Virus record (IMG/VR): IMGVR_UViG_3300028394_000272
Span: 1-26,983 of that record
Source of the DNA: a virus
Length of the DNA: 26,983 bases
Direction: 5' to 3' (one strand)
Below, piece after piece: positions 6,713 to 16,100 of this stretch. The notes under the pieces are model-generated. The model saw only the letters and a list, made by a program, of their open reading frames with translations. It was not told the origin of the DNA and searched no databases. How positions within the stretch are numbered: position 1 is the first letter of the stretch; each line of letters opens with the position of its first letter. The position numbers and the translations under genes are program-made.

Positions 6713-9700
6713 ATGTCTACTTTCAAGCGTGTGCTCGGTAATCTTACCATACAAACCGTTACAGCATCTGATGCAATCACTTTGCAAGGTGGTACAGTAG
6801 TTGTAAGTGGAAACCTCACGGTATCTGGAAATGCTACCATAACTGGTAATCTTTCGGCCACAGCACTGACTAACGGTACTACAAATCTTGGGATTCCTCT
6901 AGCCAGTGGCAACGCTAATATCACCGTGGGCGGTACCAGTAATGTAGCTGTGTTTACTTCAACTGGTGCCAATATCACCGGTACTGCTAATATTAGTGGA
7001 GCAGTTACCACAGCTAGTACTATTAGTGCAACAGGCAACCTAACCAGCGGTAATATTTCAACTGCTGGATTAATAACGGTCACCGGTAACGTGCAGGGCG
7101 GTAATCTACGAACTGCCGGCCAGGTAAGTGCCACAGGTAATATCACTGGCGGTAACGTGTTAGGCGGCGCCAATGTCAACGCAACCACACACACAGGTAC
7201 CACTGTAAGTGTAAGTGCAAACGTAACAGGCGGAAACATATTGACAGCTGGACTGATATCGGCCGGCAGCACAATATCAGCAACAGGCAACATCCAAGGT
7301 GGTAATCTACGTACCGCAGGCACAATTTCAGCAACCGGTAACATCACCGGTGCTAATCTAGCGGTCGGAACAACCACTCCAGATTGTGAAGTGACCATAT
7401 TGGCCACTCCTCAGAGCGTGGTCTACTCAATCACAGGCAACAGCACCACAGCAGGAACTGATTTACATATTTCGGGCGCGGATGGTGCTAATACTAGAAT
7501 AACACAAGATGCATTTGGATCAGGATCGTATAGTGCATTCACTGGAAGAACTGCTGGCGGAACTGGAACTGCTCCTACTGGAACACAACCTGGAGACACA
7601 TTAGCCCAATTCACAGCACGTGGATTCAGCAGTGGTACATTACAATTTGGTAATGTATCAACCGGCAGATTGGACATCACAGCCGCCGAAGCATTCTCAG
7701 ATACCAGCAGAGCTACCAACGTACAGATATTCACCACAGCCGTTGGCGCAATAACTCCTACATCGGTTGCTGTTTTTTCCAGTGCAGCTGGACTGAGTGT
7801 AGTAGGCAACGTAGCAGGTGGTAATTTACTTTCTACTGGGTTGATAAACGCAGTAGGCAATATCACTGGCGGCTATCTAATAGCAAACTCAGACGTACAA
7901 GCAGGAAATTTACGAACAACCGGAACAATTAGTGCAACCGGTAACATCACAGCAGGTAACGTGCTAGGTGGTGCCAATGTCAATGCAACTACTTTGACTG
8001 GTACTACGGTCAGTGTGTCAAGCAACATCACCGGTGGAAATATACTATTTGGTGCAGGTAATGTCAGCGGCATTGGTAATATACTAGGTGGACTAATAAG
8101 TGTGTCGGGCAACATCACTGGCGCCAACATTATTGGTGCTATCATTGCCGGAGCAAATCCTATTACCACAACTGGTAATATCAGCGGCGGCAATTTGCTG
8201 ACCGGTGGATTGGTTTCAGCAACCGGCAATGTCACCGGCGGAAACGTATTAACAGGAGGCTTGATTTCAGCAACCGGCAACATCACAGGTGGTAACGTAT
8301 TAGGTGGTGCCAACGTCAACGCAACCACACACACAGGAACCACTGTTAGTGTTAGTGCAAACGTAACAGGCGGAAACATATTGACTGCTGGTCAAGTAAG
8401 TGCTACAGGTAACATCACAGGCGGTAATGTGTTAGGTGGTGCTAATGTGAATGCCACAACTCACACAGGTACCACGGTCTCAGTAACTGGCAACATCACA
8501 GGTGGTAATGTAATATTTGGTAGTGGCAATATCACCGGCACAGGAAATGTCATTGCAGGAAATGTATTAGGCGGTGCTAATGTTAACTCTACTTTGTTTA
8601 CTGGTACTACAGTTAGTGTAAGTGCAAACGTAACAGGTGGCAATGTATTAACAGGTGGCCTAATCAGCGCAACTGGCAACATCACCGGTGGCAACCTAAC
8701 TGGTACCAGCATTGTGGGTACACTGACCACAGCAGCACAAACCAATATAACTTCAGTGGGCACGTTGACCAGTTTAGCAGTAACCGGTAACACCACAAGT
8801 GGTAATTTATTAACAGGTGGATTAATATCTGCAACTGGCAACATCACCGGTGGTAACCTAACTGGTACCAGCATTGTAGGCACATTAACCACAGCAGCAC
8901 AAAACAATATAACCTCAGTAGGTACACTGACTAGTCTGAGTGTAAGCGGCAACATCACTGGTGGTAACGTCATAGGCACCATTGCTGCCGGCGCAAACAC
9001 AATCACCACAACTGGCAACATCACCGGTGGCAACGTGTTAGGCGGAGCCAATGTGAATGCAACCAGTTTAACCGGTACCACAGTATCGGTCAGTGCAAAT
9101 ATTATTGGTGGTAACATATTAACCGGTGGTGCGATTTCAGCAACCGGTAATATCACAGCAGCCAATGTGCTAGGTGGTGCCAATGTCAACGCAACCACAC
9201 ATACAGGTACCACAGTTTCGGTCAGTGCCAACGTCACAGGTGGTAATTTATTAACAGGTGGATTGATCTCGTCTACTGGTAATATTACCGGTGGTAACCT
9301 AACTGGTACTAGCATTGTGGGTACGCTGACCACTGCGGCACAAACCAATATTACCTCAGTTGGTACACTAACTAGTTTGGCAGTAACAGGCAACATCTCG
9401 GGTGGCAACGTGCTAGGTGGTGCCAATGTCAACGCAACCACGCACACAGGTACCACTGTCAGTGTAACTGGCAACATCACCGGTGGCAACGTGCTAGGTG
9501 GTGCCAATGTCAACGCAACCACACATACAGGAGCCACGGTATCAGTAACCGGTACCATCACAGGTGGTAATGTATTGACAGGTGGCCTGATCAGTGCCAC
9601 TGGTAATGTAACCGGTGGTAATATTATCACTACCGCAGCGGTTAGTGCTGCATCAGTAAGTGCATCAGGAAATGTAACAGGTGGTAATGTCAACACAGGC

Positions 9701-12700
9701 GGATTGATCACAGCGATCGGCAACATCATTGGCGGCAATTTACAAACCGCTGGAAATTTGATTGCCGATGGAAATGTGATTGCTGGTGCTGCAATGAGTT
9801 TTGCTCCACTGACTGCTCCAGTTCAAGCTGCTGCTACCGCTAATAGCTATGTACAATTAATAGTACAGAATAAATCAAGTGGTCTGGCCGCAACAACAGA
9901 TATTGTAGCAGTGGCAGATAATGGTAATGATACCGATGGTTTTGTTAGTATGGGTATCAATAGCTCGACCTACAATCAACCAGGCTATGCACTGACCACC
10001 GCCAATGATGGGTATTTGTATGTGACCGGCAATGTCACAACAGGTGGCGGCAATCTAGTGCTCAGCACTTACACTGCCAAGGACATTGTGTTTAGTACCA
10101 ATGGTAGTGATACTGCCAACGAAATTGGAAGATTCAAGCATGCTTTTGGACTTAGCGTAACCGGTAATGTATCAGCGACCGGCAATGTTACAGGTGGTAA
10201 CTTGAGCATATCTGGTAATATAGCAGCCAACAATGTTCTTGCTACTACAATAGTTAATGCTGCCAGCTACACAGGTGGATTGGTCAGTGTTACCGGCAAT
10301 GTCACCAGCGGAAACTTGTTAACCGGCGGATTGATCTCAGCCACAGGTAATATCACTGGTGGTAACATATCAACTGCTGCATTGACTGCAACTGGTACTA
10401 CGACCATGTCGGGCACCGTGAGCATGACCAGTTCGGCATTCACCCGCACAGCCACAACTCAAAACTGGACAGATGGCTCAATGACCACGGGGACTTGGAC
10501 AGTTGGAGGAACTGCACAAACAGGTTTTCTAGCTCTGGGCAGATCTACTGCCACACAAATATTGTACCTTGCCAATGGTGCCACTTCCACTGGCAACACA
10601 AAAACCATCAGTATTGGTGAAAACGGAGTTGCCAATTCCGTCACCAACATCAGTATTGGAACTGCCGCCGGCAATGGTAATGTCACATTCTCTGCCAATA
10701 CTTTGGTATCAATCGCCAACACATCTGGCACAGCACTCAGCGTGGCCGGTAACATCACTGGCGGTAATATATTATTTGGATCTGGTGTTATTAGTGGAAC
10801 TGGTAACATCTATGGTGGTAACATAATTGGTACATTGACTCCTACCACATTGAGTGCCAGTGGTAACGTCACTGCCGGCAATTTACTAACAGGTGGGCTA
10901 ATTTCGGCAACTGCCAACGTCATAGCCGGTAATTTATTAACAGGTGGACTGATCAGTGCAACAGGTAATATCACTGGCGGCAATATAAGCACCACAAGAT
11001 ACACAGGTACTTCGATCAGCGTGTCTGGCAACATCGATAGTGGTAATTTGCGCACCATAGGTCAGATCAGTTCTACCGGTAATGTCAATGTTCAAGCTGG
11101 AGCGTTTTTTGTGGGCGACGGAGGATTCCTCAGTAACGTGACTGCGGCTGCTAACGTATCGGTAACCACAATCGCCAATGGTACCACGTCGATGTCTATT
11201 CAATCATCGGGCGCTAACATAATAGTAGTAGTAGGAAATGTAGCACTTGGAAACATAAATCCATCAGGTTATGCCATAAACGGATATGTCAGTGCTAGTG
11301 GTAATGTAACAGGTGGTAATGTAATCACACCGGTAGTCACTGGTTCTACAATGACTATCAGCACCACTACTGCCAATGCCAATATTGTATTGACTCCAAA
11401 TGGAATTGGTAATGTCACAACTGGCGCTAATGTAAGCGTTACCGGTAACATCACAGGTGGTAACCTAAGCGTGACCGGTATTGCTGGTACCTTGTCTACC
11501 GCTGCACAAGGTAGTATCACTTCGGTAGGTACATTAACTAGTTTAGCAGTCACTGGTAACATCACCAGTGGCAATCTAAGTGGCACTAGCATTGTGGGTA
11601 CATTGACCACTGCTGCACAAACTAATATTACAAGCGTAGGTACATTAACCAGTTTAGCAGTCACTGGCAACATTAGTGGCGGCAACCTTTCGGGTACCAG
11701 CATCGTGGGCACATTGACCACTGCCAGTCAGACCAATATCACCTCAGTTGGTACTTTAGGTAGCTTGACAGTCACGGGCAATATCTCGGGTGGCAACATA
11801 TTGGGTGGAGCCAACGTCAACGCTACCACTCACACAGGTACCACAGTGAGTGTGACCAGCACTGTGACTGGATCGCAATTCAATGGATCTGGCGCTGGAT
11901 TGACCAGCATACCTGGCGCTAATGTAACAGGTACATTAAGTATTCCTACTTCAAGTTATGCTGCCACAGTAAGTGGTGCTGCCCAAGCCAATATTACCAG
12001 TGTGGGTACATTGACCAGTTTGGCAGTGACCGGCAACATTACTGCTGGCAATCTGTCAGGTACTAGTATCGTGGGTACGCTGACCACTGCGTCACAGACC
12101 AACATTACCAGTGTGGGCACATTGGGCAGTTTAGCGGTAACCGGCAATATCTCAGGTGGTAATGTGTTAGGTGGTGCCAATGTGAATGCTACCACTCACA
12201 CAGGTACCACTGTGAGTGTGACCAGCACAGTCACAGGAAGCCAATTCAATGGATCCGGTGCTGGACTCACTAGTATCCCAGGTGCCAATGTAACAGGCAC
12301 ATTGAGTATTCCTACTTCGAGTTATGCTGCCACAGTAAGTGGTGCAGCACAGGGCAATATCACCTCAGTGGGCACATTGACCAGCTTGAATGTAACTGGC
12401 AACATCACTGGTGGTAATTTATTGACAGGTGGGTCAATATCATCAACCGGTACCGTGAGTGCAGCAGGAACAGTATTAACAGGAAACATTAGTGCTGCCG
12501 GGTATCAAGGTGGTTCCAGTGGGCTCAGTATCACAGGTAACATCATTGGCGGCAATCTTTCTGGCACCAGCATTGTGGGCACATTGACCACTGCTGCACA
12601 GACCAACATTACCAGTGTAGGCACACTAACTGGCTTGACAATCAACAATGCAACCATAGCAATCACCAATGGTGCCACAACTGGTACTGGTAATATTGGT

Positions 12701-13126
12701 TCGTCTACCGTTGCATTTAACACGGTGTTTGCTAAAGCAACATCGGCACAATATGCTGACTTGGCCGAGATGTATGTAAGTGATGCTGAGTACGAACCTG
12801 GCACCGTGATGGAGTTTGGCGGCGCACATGAAATAACCATCAGCAATACCCAAAATAGTGACCGTGTAGCCGGCGTGGTTAGTACCAATCCAGCTCACAT
12901 AATGAATTCGTCACAGCAGGGCGAGCATGTGGTAGCAGTGGCCTTGACCGGAAGAGTACCCACCCGAGTCACTGGTTCTGTGTGGAAAGGTGCCATGATG
13001 ATTTCCGCTGGAAACGGGCATGCGCAAGCCTGTGCATCACCCACAATTGGTACCGTGATCGGCAAATCCTTGGAAGATTACCAAGGCGAGTCGGGCGTGA
13101 TCCAAGTGGTAGTGGGTAGACTATAA
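6713..13126 (+). CDS. Giant repeat fibre/adhesin protein (2137 aa) with C-terminal chaperone-like domain
   Basis: A 2137-residue tail-fibre-like virion protein. Most of it is Gly/Asn/Thr repeats (SATGNITGGNVLTGGLI strings, 11 copies of a GGANVN(A/S)T..TG(T/A)TVSV unit, 8 full copies of a GTL(T/S)TA(A/S)Q...ITSVGTL unit), expected to form an extended trimeric beta fibre. Globular modules seen in other phage fibres interrupt it. Residues about 243-365 carry LHISGADGANTRIT, GRTAGGTGTAP and TGRLDITAAEAF. Residues about 1023-1153 carry YVQLIVQNKSSG and DGFVSMGINSSTY. Residues about 1240-1343 carry ALGRSTATQILYLANGAT and TKTISIG. The last about 137 residues (FNTVFAKATSAQYADLAEMY, EYEPGTVMEFGG, VAGVVSTNPAHIMN, GKSLEDYQGESGVIQVVVG) recall C-terminal chaperone/Peptidase_G2-type domains. 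Start set by AAGGAA (6701-6706) and the exact late promoter. Residues about 1668-1902 contain a 122-residue tandem duplication. Receptor binding is inferred. Confidence 0.88.
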   Translation: MSTFKRVLGNLTIQTVTASDAITLQGGTVVVSGNLTVSGNATITGNLSATALTNGTTNLGIPLASGNANITVGGTSNVAVFTSTGANITGTANISGAVTTASTISATGNLTSGNISTAGLITVTGNVQGGNLRTAGQVSATGNITGGNVLGGANVNATTHTGTTVSVSANVTGGNILTAGLISAGSTISATGNIQGGNLRTAGTISATGNITGANLAVGTTTPDCEVTILATPQSVVYSITGNSTTAGTDLHISGADGANTRITQDAFGSGSYSAFTGRTAGGTGTAPTGTQPGDTLAQFTARGFSSGTLQFGNVSTGRLDITAAEAFSDTSRATNVQIFTTAVGAITPTSVAVFSSAAGLSVVGNVAGGNLLSTGLINAVGNITGGYLIANSDVQAGNLRTTGTISATGNITAGNVLGGANVNATTLTGTTVSVSSNITGGNILFGAGNVSGIGNILGGLISVSGNITGANIIGAIIAGANPITTTGNISGGNLLTGGLVSATGNVTGGNVLTGGLISATGNITGGNVLGGANVNATTHTGTTVSVSANVTGGNILTAGQVSATGNITGGNVLGGANVNATTHTGTTVSVTGNITGGNVIFGSGNITGTGNVIAGNVLGGANVNSTLFTGTTVSVSANVTGGNVLTGGLISATGNITGGNLTGTSIVGTLTTAAQTNITSVGTLTSLAVTGNTTSGNLLTGGLISATGNITGGNLTGTSIVGTLTTAAQNNITSVGTLTSLSVSGNITGGNVIGTIAAGANTITTTGNITGGNVLGGANVNATSLTGTTVSVSANIIGGNILTGGAISATGNITAANVLGGANVNATTHTGTTVSVSANVTGGNLLTGGLISSTGNITGGNLTGTSIVGTLTTAAQTNITSVGTLTSLAVTGNISGGNVLGGANVNATTHTGTTVSVTGNITGGNVLGGANVNATTHTGATVSVTGTITGGNVLTGGLISATGNVTGGNIITTAAVSAASVSASGNVTGGNVNTGGLITAIGNIIGGNLQTAGNLIADGNVIAGAAMSFAPLTAPVQAAATANSYVQLIVQNKSSGLAATTDIVAVADNGNDTDGFVSMGINSSTYNQPGYALTTANDGYLYVTGNVTTGGGNLVLSTYTAKDIVFSTNGSDTANEIGRFKHAFGLSVTGNVSATGNVTGGNLSISGNIAANNVLATTIVNAASYTGGLVSVTGNVTSGNLLTGGLISATGNITGGNISTAALTATGTTTMSGTVSMTSSAFTRTATTQNWTDGSMTTGTWTVGGTAQTGFLALGRSTATQILYLANGATSTGNTKTISIGENGVANSVTNISIGTAAGNGNVTFSANTLVSIANTSGTALSVAGNITGGNILFGSGVISGTGNIYGGNIIGTLTPTTLSASGNVTAGNLLTGGLISATANVIAGNLLTGGLISATGNITGGNISTTRYTGTSISVSGNIDSGNLRTIGQISSTGNVNVQAGAFFVGDGGFLSNVTAAANVSVTTIANGTTSMSIQSSGANIIVVVGNVALGNINPSGYAINGYVSASGNVTGGNVITPVVTGSTMTISTTTANANIVLTPNGIGNVTTGANVSVTGNITGGNLSVTGIAGTLSTAAQGSITSVGTLTSLAVTGNITSGNLSGTSIVGTLTTAAQTNITSVGTLTSLAVTGNISGGNLSGTSIVGTLTTASQTNITSVGTLGSLTVTGNISGGNILGGANVNATTHTGTTVSVTSTVTGSQFNGSGAGLTSIPGANVTGTLSIPTSSYAATVSGAAQANITSVGTLTSLAVTGNITAGNLSGTSIVGTLTTASQTNITSVGTLGSLAVTGNISGGNVLGGANVNATTHTGTTVSVTSTVTGSQFNGSGAGLTSIPGANVTGTLSIPTSSYAATVSGAAQGNITSVGTLTSLNVTGNITGGNLLTGGSISSTGTVSAAGTVLTGNISAAGYQGGSSGLSITGNIIGGNLSGTSIVGTLTTAAQTNITSVGTLTGLTINNATIAITNGATTGTGNIGSSTVAFNTVFAKATSAQYADLAEMYVSDAEYEPGTVMEFGGAHEITISNTQNSDRVAGVVSTNPAHIMNSSQQGEHVVAVALTGRVPTRVTGSVWKGAMMISAGNGHAQACASPTIGTVIGKSLEDYQGESGVIQVVVGRL
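7142..12390 (+). repeat. Interspersed fibre-module repeats in the giant gene
   Basis: Two dominant modules recur in mixed order. One encodes GGANVNATTHTGTTVSV, for example from about 7163, 8302, 9178, 9418, 9496, 11802 and 12172. The other encodes TAAQTNITSVGTLTSLAV, for example from about 8729, 9331, 11607 and 12594. Linker strings encoding SATGNITGGN join them. The protein text is nearly constant, while the DNA varies at third positions between copies. Related modules appear in the genes at 18977 and 23505. Confidence 0.9.
11714..12420 (+). repeat. 366-bp tandem duplication (122 aa)
   Basis: The block starting at 11714 repeats from 12080 at an exact offset of 366 bases, and similarity persists to about 12420. 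Both copies encode LTTASQTNITSVGTLGSL, the GGANVN unit, SQFNGSGAGLTSIPGANV and SIPTSSYAATVSGAAQ in the same order. The SQFNGSGAGLTSIP element occurs only in these two copies in the gene. Amino acids are almost identical, while synonymous differences are scattered along the DNA. Confidence 0.93.
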
Positions 13127-13148
13127 AATCATTCATGTAATTTTGGTT

Positions 13149-13181
13149 CTAGGGGTGTTGGTAAATATACTACACCCCTAG
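13149..13181 (+). promoter_or_regulatory. Perfect 10-bp inverted repeat enclosing a candidate late promoter
   Basis: CTAGGGGTGT (13149-13158) pairs exactly with ACACCCCTAG (13172-13181) around a 13-base loop. The loop contains GGTAAATA (13160-13167), a late-promoter-like octamer ending 22 bases before the ATG at 13190. No T run follows, so it is not a standard intrinsic terminator. There is no Shine-Dalgarno in the 8 bases between the hairpin and the ATG; the only purine-rich stretch, AGGGG, lies in the left arm. The inverted repeat could be an operator over the promoter, or an RNA hairpin on read-through transcripts. Confidence 0.6.
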
Positions 13182-13189
13182 TAACTCTC

Positions 13190-16100
13190 ATGACACAACA
13201 GATCATCAACACCGGTAACACATCAAATGATGGTACCGGTGAGGCATTACGCAGTGCTTTTATATCAGTAAATGAAAATTTTACCGAATTATACGCTGCC
13301 GGCCCGGTAGGGACTAATGTTTCCATAGCAGGAAATGTTATCACGGTCCTGGGGCGAAACAACAATCTAGTACTCAAGGGCAATGGGGTTGGCAATGTAC
13401 AAGCCAACAGCTCGATTATTCCTTCTATAGATGCAGTCTACGACCTTGGCGCACCGGCTACACGATTTGACACGGTTTATTCTACATACTTTGTAGGCAA
13501 CGGGTCTTTACTCACAGGCATAACGGTCAGTGGCGGAACTGCTATTGTTAATGGCAACAGCAATGTAAGTGTATCAGCCAACAGCGTAGTTACGATAGGT
13601 GTTGCTGGCACCGGAAATGTGGTCACGTTTGGTGATACCAATACCACATTCAACACCAACATCTCAGCAGCGGGCAACATCACCGGCAGCTATTTTATTG
13701 GTAATGGCTCACAGCTGACCGGGATTATAGCAACCAATAGTTATGGCAACGCCAATGTTGCTGCTAATCTAGCTGCATTTGGTACCAATCCCATATCCAC
13801 CACAGGCAACATTGCTGGTAGCTATTTTATCGGTAATGGTGCATTGCTCACTGGTATTGCCAGTGGTAGTACTTCAAATATCGCCAATGGCACAAGTAAT
13901 GTCACGGTTGCGTCCAGCAGTAATATCACTATTGGTGTTGCAGGTTCTACGGTTGCAACATTTGCCAGTACCGGCGAATATGTAACAGGCCTAGTCAGCG
14001 CCACAGGTAATGTCAAGGGCAACTACCTACTGGGCAACGGTAGTCAGTTATCCAATGTGCTGACCGTAAGCCAGTATACCACTGGTAACATATCCAATGT
14101 TGTTCCTAATGTACACGGATTGCTGTTTGATACCACCACTGGATTTAGTGTCACTGACATGGGCAACGGCAATGCCCTGATCACACTGGGCAGTTCGTTC
14201 AAGACTTGGGAAGTTGCCGGCCAGACCAGTCTAGTTGCAGTAGGTGAAGATACCGTAAAATTTGTTGATGGTAACAACATTGTTATAACCACCAATGCGC
14301 TGTCTACTCCGCAGCAAATCAAATTTTCACTCAGCGACAATGTATCAGTCTCGGGCAATATCACTGGTGGCAATGTTCGCACAATCGGATCAGTATCAGC
14401 CACAGGTAATGTCTCCGGCAATTATTTTATTGGTAATGGCTCACAGCTGACCGGACTGCCAGCATCTTATGGCAATGCTAATGTGGCTGCTAATCTAGCT
14501 GTGTTTGGTACCAATCCAATATCCACTAGTGGTAACATCACTGGTGGTTACATACTGGGCAATGGATCACAGCTTACCGGTATCGCATCTAGTTACGGCA
14601 ATGCTAATGTTGTTGCTAACTTGGCAGCTCTGGGTACTAATCCGATATCTACCACAGGCAACATCTCGGGTAATTATTTTGTTGGTAACGGATCACAACT
14701 TACTGGAGTTATTGCATCCGGCGGTAGTGGCAATACCACAATATTAGGCACCCCTTCAGATAGCAGCCTAACAGGAAACACAGTGGCATATCAAGGATGG
14801 ACTGCCAATACATATGTGACCGATGGATTAGATGATCTCAACCAGGTGGCTCTCAACATAGCTGGTAATACATTTGTGGGCAACACCTATATCACCTCCA
14901 ATGTGTATGCTGGTCCTAGTCCACTAAGTGTATCATTGACTGGGCGTTATATTGGTAACCCCAACAGCTACCTATGGCAATTTGGAGACGGAACTGCAAA
15001 CGTAATCACAGCAAATGCCACACACACATTTAGTAACACATTAGGTGGAACCTATACGGTGACTTATACTGCCTATAACACCACCGGTACCAATGCTGGA
15101 AATGCTGCTGCTGGGGCCAAAGGATCAACCAGCACAGCAACTACCACAATAACATTGTATACCCCAACTCCTATTCCAGCATTCACTGCCAATAGGACTA
15201 GTTTGGATACTCCTAATGGTGTACAGATAACCAACTCCAGCCAGTACTCCGAAACTTACTCAATCAATTGGGGAGATGGTACTATCGTGATCCCGGCCAC
15301 CAACTGGACCACAGCCGCACATGTCTATACCAATGCCACAGCCAATACCGATGTGTTGTATGGTGTTAACCTAACTGGCAACAGCGCCAATGCAGGCGCC
15401 AGCCCAGTAAGCGTCACGTCGTCAAACACCAATGTCAAGGTATACTCATCGCAGGCCAGCAATGTGTTTGTCACTGCCAATGTGGCCAATGTGATCAATG
15501 GTGTGGGAACAATAAGTTTCAGGAATGATTCCACTGGTAATCCGGGTAATACAGCAAGTTTTGGAGCACAGCAGTTATACAATTTTAATTGGGGCGACGG
15601 AACCGTTAGCAATGTTAACATAGCAACAGGCATCGCCGGCAATCCAGCAGCAGCCAATGTCACACATGCTTTTGCACTGAGTGCAGCCAATCAATCCGGA
15701 AACAAATACGAACAATACACAGCCAACTTATATCTATACACTGGTTACAGCACCAGCCCATTCAAATCTAGCAACATCACCATCACGATTGAACCGCAGA
15801 CTCGTGCTAATTTTGTTGGTGCCACAGCCAATGTCACTACCGATGCGACTGCTAACGTGGGCAATGCTAGAGTGGGTTACTTGTACACGGACTACAATGG
15901 TGCCAACCGATCGACCTTTACGTTCCAAAACACCAGTGAAAACAGCAACATCGCCAATTGGGCCTGGGGAGATAGCACATTCAGCAATGGTGTGTCTAAC
16001 GTGGGAAATGTTGTACACACTTATACTACCACCGGAGCAAAAACCGTATCACTCACTGCTAACGGAACACCAAATGGCATTACCAGCACCGCACAGAGCA

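Noticed and set aside
8461-9738. Long antisense reading frame (425 codons) within the giant fibre gene, Pro/Val/Leu-rich
   Set aside because: It mirrors the plus-strand Gly/Asn/Thr repeats; similar PPVxLP-type frames occur opposite every repeat region (for example 20152-20964, 21280-22257, 22528-23418). It has no start signal, and plus-strand domains are recognisable.
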